5,279 bases of DNA, taken from contig JAIUYC010000384.1 of NCBI GenBank assembly GCA_020216575.1, positions 1 to 5,279 of the forward strand. The letters run 5' to 3'. The notes beneath the pieces are model-generated. The model saw only the letters and a program-made list of their open reading frames with translations. It was not told where the DNA came from and searched no databases. The DNA is from Coleofasciculus sp. S288 (lineage in GTDB: Bacteria; Cyanobacteriota; Cyanobacteriia; Cyanobacteriales; Coleofasciculaceae). Positions within the stretch are counted from its first letter, which is position 1. Every line of letters starts with the position of its first letter. This document shows positions 4,556 through 5,279 of the stretch, one piece after another. The translations under genes and the position numbers were made by a program.

Positions 4556-5279
4556 GAATTCAATAACAAGTGGGTCTTAGCAAAATCATTAGCTCTGGCG
4601 ATACGAATCCCTCCGGCTGACACATAAGCCACCTCAGGATGGAACTGCGCGGGAGGAGTTTCTGGTGCCCTAGCTACGGCATCCGCAATCCGTAGCTGGG
4701 TGGGTTCCATTTGGAGAGCCATAATCCGACAATTGTGATTGCCAGTAGCCCCGGCATGGGCAATTCCCCGCAGACGCCCCCAGATGAAGATATCTCCGGC
4801 CGCAATGACTGTGCCGCCCGGATTTAAGTCTCCTAATATAACAATAGTTCCAGGATGGCGAATCTCGATCCCCGATCGCACAGTTAGTTGTAAATATAGG
4901 GGTTCAGCAAGGCTATCCGTCGGTTCGGAGGAGTTTTGATTGAGGGAATAGTTGAGAGGCTGTTGTTCCACCGAATAACCGGCAGCAGCAGCAGCAACAG
5001 CCGTTTGGCGGCGGCTAGTATAAACCCACTTTAACTGGAGTTGGACTTCCGAAAGCGCATCTGCGATCGCCTGTAGCTTATGTCCATCCAACAAGCGGTC
5101 TTGAGCCATCAAATGGACAACCGAGTTCCCTTGCCAAAAGCGCTCACCCCCATTGAGGCGCTGCTTCAACTGCTGCCATAGGTCCAACCAGCTTGCAGCA
5201 CCGGGCAGTTCGGATTCCGGTGGCAAGATTAACAGGATTCGTTCCCCTTTCTTTTTTAAATGGACTTGTATATGGCAAT
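4552..5279 (-). CDS. minC: Septum site-determining protein MinC (N-terminus cut by right edge)
   Basis: MinC is the FtsZ antagonist of the Min system, recruited to the membrane by MinD. The frame is open to the right edge and gives 241 visible residues (numbered here from the edge). The TTG at 5226-5224 is not the start: the codons upstream of it (HIQVHLKKKGERILLIL) read as the first strands of the MinC N-terminal domain. Residues 3-95 are that domain, with WLDLWQQLKQRL and a well-conserved VYTSRRQTAVAAAAAG end. A Gln/Asn/Ser-rich linker covers 103-124. Residues 127-235 are the C-terminal beta-helix that dimerises and binds MinD, with VRSG (133-136, the place of the RSGQ motif of E. coli, here followed by Ile), GDLNPGGTVIAAGDI (149-163) and WGRLRGIAHAG (166-176). 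The stop TGA overlaps the minD start. First visible gene of the operon; its promoter lies outside the window. Confidence 0.97.
   Translation of the reverse strand, partial: CHIQVHLKKKGERILLILPPESELPGAASWLDLWQQLKQRLNGGERFWQGNSVVHLMAQDRLLDGHKLQAIADALSEVQLQLKWVYTSRRQTAVAAAAAGYSVEQQPLNYSLNQNSSEPTDSLAEPLYLQLTVRSGIEIRHPGTIVILGDLNPGGTVIAAGDIFIWGRLRGIAHAGATGNHNCRIMALQMEPTQLRIADAVARAPETPPAQFHPEVAYVSAGGIRIARANDFAKTHLLLNS
5063..5070. repeat. HIP1 site inside minC
   Basis: A perfect GCGATCGC octamer in the part of minC that codes for the N-terminal domain. Third full HIP1 copy in the window. Confidence 0.9.

Overview
The window looks like a stretch of cyanobacterial chromosome. Three full copies of the palindrome GCGATCGC (HIP1) occur in 5.3 kb. 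A minC-minD-minE operon of cyanobacterial type is present. Two short heptamer tandem repeats sit between genes, and two genes encode proteins of the exosortase/PEP-CTERM surface-protein world. I cannot name the genus; the abundance of intergenic repeats would suit a filamentous or large-genome cyanobacterium, but that is inference.

All five supported genes lie on the minus strand. From the left: the first 186 codons of a secreted choice-of-anchor L protein (start at 559, running off the left edge); a 592-base gap holding a possible structured leader and a very AT-rich tract; a complete 522-residue PEP-CTERM protein with two Ig-like repeats and a PKD-like domain (1152-2720); a 650-base gap full of small repeats and hairpins; then minE (3371-3661), minD (3758-4555) and minC (4552 to beyond the right edge).

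minC, minD and minE form one operon transcribed right to left. minC and minD overlap by the ATGA junction. minD and minE are separated by 96 bases that contain a heptamer repeat. Together they encode the membrane-bound oscillator that keeps FtsZ rings away from wrong sites. The two surface-protein genes are probably independent transcription units. They share a 10-base motif, TCAACATCTA, followed by a T-rich stretch and TGA, just upstream of both start codons. A weaker similarity further upstream suggests a common leader or regulatory element; this is the most interesting non-coding signal in the window. I found no tRNA, rRNA, CRISPR array, transposase gene or defence system.
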